DNA of 64,000 nucleotides from Euclidia mi (lineage: Eukaryota > Arthropoda > Insecta > Lepidoptera > Erebidae), in contig OX123187.2 of assembly GCA_944739405.2 (NCBI GenBank), positions 45,178,394 to 45,242,393 of the forward strand, given 5' to 3'. Made by a program: the position numbers and the translations under genes. Positions 61,201 through 64,000 of this stretch are shown piece by piece; the first letter of the stretch is position 1; every line of letters begins with the position of its first letter. A model generated the notes under the pieces. That model did no database searches, was not told the origin of the DNA, and worked only from the letters and a program-made list of their open reading frames with translations.

Positions 61201-63953
61201 ACTCGTCACTCGACCTGCCGCCGCACAGCACCACCACCCGCACCACACCGCGCTCAAGTCCATGGTACGTACCTACATCATACTCGTCACTCGACCTGCC
61301 GCCGCACAGCACCACCACCCGCACCACACCGCGCTCAAGTCCATGGTACGTACCTACATCATACTCGTCACTCGACCTGCCGCCGCGCGCCGCACAGCAC
61401 CACCACCCGCACCACACCGCGCTCAAGTCCATGGTACGTACCTACATCATACTCGTCACTCGACCTGCCGCCGCACAGCACCACCACCCGCACCACACCG
61501 CGCTCAAGTCCATGGTACGTACCTACATCATACTCGTCACTCAACCTGCCGCCGCGCGCCGCACAGCACCACCACCCGCACCACACCGCGCTCAAGTCCA
61601 TGGTACGTACCTACATCATACTCGTCACTCAACCTGCCGCCGCACAGCACCACCACCCGCACCACACCGCGCTCAAGTCCATGGTACGTACCTACATCAT
61701 ACTCATCACTCAACCTGCCGCCGCACAGCACCACCACCCGCACCACACCGCGCTCAAGTCCATGGTACGTACCTACATCATACTCGTCACTCAACCTGCC
61801 GCCGCACAGCACCACCACCCGCACCACACCGCGCTCAAGTCCATGGTACGTACCTACATCATACTCGTCACTCAACCTGCCGCTAGGGGTGCCGCCGGTG
61901 TAATGTGTAGTAAGTAGCCTTTACGTTCAGAAGCGTAAGTTTATAGAATGGCAACATGGTCAAAATGCCATAGGGTCCGTAATACGAAAGGAGCCAAGCT
62001 GGAACTGCACTTAAAATTAGCACTCCAATTTTCAGCTAGGGTGTACCTAGCTCTCAAATCAGAATATGATTATATAGTCACTCTTTGCTTCAAATTCTTG
62101 TTACAAAATTGAAATCGCTTGCACTTCTATTGACCAAAAATAATGGTAATTTCGTATGTGTTTTTTCAGGTGGCCCTAATCATCTTGGTGCCGGAGCCGC
62201 AACTAATGATGCCGCGAGTTCTGCGATGTGACCTCGATGGAGTGCGACAATTACTTCATCAACTGGAATCTGACACTAGCAGTAAGTTATACTTTAGTTT
62301 TGATACCTTTAGTACAACGAAATACTGTACTTTTGCATTTTACTCATTGCGTAAACATGGTTGTTCACAGAGCAACAAATACTGTCAATACTACAGGAGC
62401 GTTGCGACGGCAATAGGAACATTCTACATGCTTGCGTGCACATGTGTGCGCCTACGTCGAACAAGGAACCTGATATAGGTAAGAAAGTATTGCAAGAAAA
62501 TATTAATAAACAGCCTATAGATATAAGTACAGTGTACTTTCTTACTCCCAACATTCGAGCGAAGTGGTTGACCAATCCACGGATAATCTTTCTTTGATGG
62601 ACAACTAAATAACTAGTGTTAAAACAACTACCGTGTTGAAAGCGAATATGGAAGCCACAGATGGTGCCATCTGCTTACCTGCACGTGGATATACTATATA
62701 ACTTCGCATGTTACAAGACTGTTTTCTTTTGATATATGTTTGAGACTGGCTATCTACAGAAGCGGTGAAGTTCGGCGGTGGGTCTAAGACAAACAATAGA
62801 TATGTGTATGAGATTTTCCTTATTTGTATTGGTCGTAAAAAACCACTACGCATCTCGCCGCTCCAATGGAAAGCCAGCCTAATTAGACCTCGTGTAAGCA
62901 ATCTAACGTGAGCGTATTTACGATCAGTGGAAAACGCTTCGATGCCCAATTTAGCGGGCGGCACCGGCGGCGGCAGCGCCAGCGCCGAGGATCCCGTGCC
63001 CGCCATCTCGTGGCCGCCCGAGACCTTCGAGGCGTCCGGCGACGAGGATAGCTTGATGGGACTTACTAATAATGGGTAAGAGTCTTCAAATTGTCATCAT
63101 ACTTACGTATATTTTACGAACATTTGGTGAAAGTTTTTGTTCGGTAATTTACTTTTAATATTATGATAATTGGATAAAGTGCTTTTAAAGGCCTTGCCAC
63201 ACGGCACAATTTTACGTCCAACTTGACTAAATCACTTGATGAAATCGTGACGTGTAGACGCCAGTCGTCCAACTCAAGTTCATCGGGTGGGCGGCGAGAC
63301 TATAACCAATCGGGTGGACGGAATGAAAATCAGTGATTTGATTGTGTCGTGTAGACGGGCAAAGCCAATTCGATTGAAAATTTGATCAGTGGTAAAATTG
63401 TGCCGTGCGGCAAGGCCTTAAAATACATCTAGTTGTATTATTTCTGTGTTTGATGAGGTTGCACTTTAACATTTTTCTTAAAGTTTGACAAGTTACTTTC
63501 TACATGAAACTAATCAAGTCGAGATTAACGTTTTACATTAGACCTGAATTTGATAGATAAATAGTCTAGTAGTCTTTGAATATCATATGAGTTACTAGAT
63601 AGAAATATTTTATTTTAAATTTTAAACTATTTGCAATAACTAGCGCCAGTTTCACCACTGGTATATATATCTGTTTAAATTACTTAGAAAATAATTAAAT
63701 CCAATTTTAGTTGTAAATTTAAATTGATTTAAGTGATATTGGCCAGTGGTGGTGAAACAGGGCCTTAATGTGTGAAGCTTATGTTTTATGCGCTAAATGA
63801 TCTGTTATGTAATTGCAGCAAGCTGTCGGGCGGCGGGGCCGGCGCCGTGAGCGCGGACCCGGCCGAGCGGCGCGGCAACGCGCTGGCGGCGCTGCGCGCG
63901 CTCTGCGACAGTCCCGCGCTGCAGCCGTACCTCGGACAGCTGCTCACTGCCAA
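34214..63953 (+). CDS. hyd: hyd/UBR5 HECT-type E3 ubiquitin ligase, N-terminal 1,051 codons in 18 exons (continues beyond window)
   Basis: Exons: 34214-34275, 38051-38400, 38712-38866, 38989-39212, 39514-39689, 39919-40109, 40471-40621, 41312-41447, 42248-42408, 46893-47035, 47315-47477, 47700-48082, 49199-49372, 50367-50576, 62170-62281, 62371-62478, 62955-63075, 63819-63953. Phases agree throughout (3,155 nt). UBR5/hyd is a nuclear giant ligase that adds ubiquitin to N-degron and other substrates. Exon 1 reads MSSMHFVVHPLPGTEDQLID, the conserved start. The UBA domain is at about residues 160-205 (AQVVLQGKSRSLIIRELQ, LDVNLAVNNLLSRDD). RCC1-like repeats follow: LHQWRWADAHPY, HPRATWLGMSAGERI, LYWWGVLPLGQ, GVPKVGVLKNAAWN, GRVLKVDGAYAAVRFP, VDSRGVHAV. 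Then come LRCDLDGVRQLL, RCDGNRNILHACVHMCAPTS and CDSPALQPYLGQLLTAK. The UBR box, MLLE and HECT domains lie to the right of the window. From exon 2 on, coding GC content is far above the introns. Introns 9 and 14 hold donor-spanning tandem arrays. Confidence 0.97.
35112..35172 (-). mobile_element. SINE 3'-end fragment in hyd intron 1
   Basis: It contains ctcacacctgtatccccgaa and aggcagaggtgtaatattac, matching the reverse complement of the SINE 3' end. Only about 60 bases remain. Confidence 0.7.
35337..35425. repeat. 25-bp tandem repeat, ~3.4 copies
   Basis: The unit ttttatattttatctttgta followed by aataa repeats head to tail with almost no differences. It lies in hyd intron 1 and is non-coding. 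Confidence 0.85.
35426..37335. other. hyd intron 1, AT-rich, no feature recognised
   Basis: No conserved exon, RNA gene or repeat was recognised. The first coding intron of hyd (34276-38050) is large for this gene outside the array introns and could hold regulatory sequence. Confidence 0.4.
37338..37736. repeat. Three tandem copies of a ~120-140-bp unit
   Basis: Each unit contains attattggatgatgcaacat, ttttggatgttgtaggttta and gcccatgatttttatcc. The second copy is shorter, lacking the ctcctgaagttatg segment. It adjoins the RT fragment at 37736-37810 and may derive from the same element. Confidence 0.85.
37736..37810 (-). pseudogene. Non-LTR reverse-transcriptase C-terminal fragment
   Basis: The minus strand reads PYGCETWSVTLQDRERLAKC. 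The YG-x-ETW motif is characteristic of the end of RTE/CR1-type RT domains. Only about 25 codons survive, running into the tandem repeats. Confidence 0.6.
39690..39710 (+). promoter_or_regulatory. hyd: Tandem 5' splice sites of hyd exon 5
   Basis: GTAACA at 39690 and GTAAAT at 39705 are 15 bases apart and both leave the same phase. The longer form would add five residues after WDKDG. Which one is used cannot be told from sequence. Confidence 0.4.
40803..41035 (-). mobile_element. tRNA-derived SINE in hyd intron 7
   Basis: The minus strand shows the complete family order: ccaccgtggtccagtagata, the B-box region gttcgattccagggtcggg, and the 3' end cccttcggggatacaggcgt. It is inserted against the direction of hyd. 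Confidence 0.88.
41065..41170 (+). repeat. Retroelement 3'-tail repeat
   Basis: It contains agaagaggcctatgaccagc and a tgtgtgatggtgat end, as in 16215-16305. It abuts the SINE. Confidence 0.55.
41690..41885 (+). repeat. Retroelement 3'-tail repeat in hyd intron 8
   Basis: It contains catgggtgtcgtaagagccg, ggagaggcctagtccagcag and ggctgattatgatgaa. The first phrase is shared in opposite orientation with 2985-3108. Nearby, 41520-41580 and 41915-41970 form a diverged direct repeat (ctcatgagataatctttata, ctcatgagatagttgtttta). Confidence 0.6.
42248..42408 (+). CDS. hyd: hyd exon 9, source exon of the 115-bp array
   Basis: It encodes the RCC1-like segment from GVLPLGQRARLWEKHRARSR to PMYQPGAVG. 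Its last 102 bases (42307-42408) plus the first 13 bases of intron 9 form the repeated unit. Splicing from its own donor at 42409 to 46893 restores GFNMSTGVPKVGVL, as in UBR5. Confidence 0.95.
42307..46551 (+). repeat. 115-bp tandem array, 37 copies, spanning exon 9's 5' splice site
   Basis: Each unit holds 102 bases of exon 9 coding sequence plus the 13-base intron start gtaagtaaacact. Copies start at 42307 and every 115 bases to 46447. I noticed only one internal difference (A for G at 45082) and several in the last copy (tgttccaaactgg, and GTAACT instead of GTAAGT at 46549). The result is 36 GTAAGT donors and one GTAACT. Reading past the first donor gives G-K-stop. The overlapping 83-residue minus-strand ORFs are shadows. 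Confidence 0.97.
47552..47621. repeat. Near-perfect 31/32-bp hairpin in hyd intron 11
   Basis: Left arm 47552-47582 and right arm 47590-47621 pair fully except for one bulged base; the loop is cgtaaga. Arm sequence includes atcagtggttttcgag. It may be a palindromic MITE end or a structured RNA; no other copy was seen in the window. Confidence 0.8.
48133..48235 (+). mobile_element. SINE fragment, 5' half (hyd intron 12)
   Basis: The tRNA-like head runs ctccttggtccaggggatac to gattcgattcccgggttgag. The body of the family does not follow. Confidence 0.65.
48962..49085 (+). mobile_element. SINE fragment, 3' half (hyd intron 12)
   Basis: It starts at tctcagtagcaacacggagt and continues through attacgtgggacctaaaatt and gtgaaatgtggatgtac. 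It has the same orientation as 48133-48235, 730 bases downstream, so the two may be halves of one insertion. Confidence 0.65.
49662..50155. mobile_element. GC-rich inverted-repeat element in hyd intron 13
   Basis: The left end gcgcaattcacacacaaaac matches the reverse complement of the right end, gcgcaattcacacagaacgc, and both continue into gggtgcgggcgcgggtc-like sequence. Ends near tggtcagatc occur again outside both ends, suggesting nested or extended arms. There is no coding sequence. Confidence 0.6.
50367..50576 (+). CDS. hyd: hyd exon 14, source exon of the 81-bp array
   Basis: It encodes VMMLDGNGAVYPVSRDCVGM and a proline/alanine/histidine-rich linker ending HHHPHHTALKSM. Splicing to 62170 gives KSM-VALIILVPE, aligned with the UBR5 segment that follows its RCC1-like region. 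About the last 40-47 bases and the start of intron 14 form the repeated unit. Confidence 0.95.
50530..61883 (+). repeat. 81/88-bp tandem array, 139 donor copies, spanning exon 14's 5' splice site
   Basis: The unit consists of gtacgtacctacatcatact then cgtcactcgacctgccgcc (intron part), then gcacagcaccaccacccgca to ctcaagtccatg (exon part). From the first donor (50577) to the last (61846) there are 138 unit steps: 125 of 81 bp and 13 of 88 bp, the latter with a 7-bp insertion in the gccgcc run. A common G/A variant (cactcgacc or cactcaacc) is scattered through it. All three plus frames lack stops, giving apparent ORFs up to 3,834 codons, plus long minus-strand ORFs; I treat these as consequences of the repeat. 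Confidence 0.97.
61884..62169. other. hyd: Unique remainder of hyd intron 14
   Basis: After the last partial unit (cctgccgctaggggtgcc) about 290 bases of ordinary intron lead to a good acceptor (tgttttttcag at 62159-62169). Confidence 0.8.
63188..63419. mobile_element. MITE with ~28-bp terminal inverted repeats in hyd intron 17
   Basis: Left aaggccttgccacacggcac then aattttac; the reverse complement of the right end is aaggccttgccgcacggcac then aattttac. The flanks are TTTTA-rich on both sides, so the exact target duplication is ambiguous. It is non-coding. Confidence 0.8.
63644..63766. mobile_element. Short MITE in hyd intron 17
   Basis: Left ccagtttcaccactgg and right ccagtggtggtgaaacaggg are inverted copies around an AT-rich core of about 80 bases. 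Confidence 0.65.
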
Positions 63954-64000
63954 GTTAGTACCTGCTTACGCCTACTCTCCGTACTATTGCCTTGTTCAAT

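Noticed and set aside
50382..61886. 3,834-codon open reading frame (and two more plus frames of 2,428 and 1,719 codons)
   Set aside because: It is exon 14 of hyd read through its donor into the array. The 81-bp unit simply lacks stops in every plus frame. Conserved UBR5 sequence resumes at 62170, so the array is intron unless cDNA shows otherwise.

Overview
This is eukaryotic DNA, most likely from a moth or butterfly. The grounds are AT-rich non-coding sequence, short GT..AG introns, three intron-rich genes whose products match insect or animal families, many copies of one tRNA-derived SINE, and a dense mixture of RTE, LOA/R1-like, Penelope-like, piggyBac-like and foldback elements. Nothing bacterial or viral was seen. 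All gene models were built by eye by joining exons at GT..AG sites so that reading phase and protein similarity agree.

Layout. (1) 846-3172, minus: a nine-exon gene for a 320-residue Myb/SANT-like (zeste-type) DNA-binding protein, with a SINE in intron 1. (2) 4.4-11.8 kb: no gene; a broken RTE reverse transcriptase, foldback elements and inverted repeats. (3) 11852-17157, minus: a complete seven-exon gene for a 638-residue RING ubiquitin ligase of the RNF168/RNF169 type, lying between two copies of a ~600-bp direct repeat. (4) 17.2-34.2 kb: transposon territory, including a piggyBac-like element nested in another element and carrying a third, a 4.6-kb LOA/R1-like retrotransposon with frameshifts, a 533-bp foldback element with a 7-bp target duplication, SINEs and a Penelope-like GIY-YIG fragment. 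(5) 34214 to the right edge, plus: the first 18 coding exons (1,051 codons plus two bases) of hyd/UBR5, a giant HECT-type E3 ligase; the UBR box and HECT domain lie beyond the window.

The most unusual content is inside hyd. Two separate introns each begin with a long tandem array whose unit is a copy of the exon's 3' end together with its 5' splice site. Intron 9 carries 37 copies of a 115-bp unit, giving 36 GTAAGT donors and one GTAACT. Intron 14 carries 138 extra units (125 of 81 bp and 13 of 88 bp), giving 139 GTACGT donors over 11.3 kb. The 81-bp unit is a multiple of three and has no stop in any plus-strand frame, so donor choice in the first 49 units would keep the hyd reading frame; one step of donor slippage in the 115-bp array gives an immediate stop. 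No known family explains this paired architecture.

RNF168 and UBR5 are functionally connected in mammals (UBR5 and TRIP12 limit RNF168), so their closeness here is worth noting, although chance linkage is possible.
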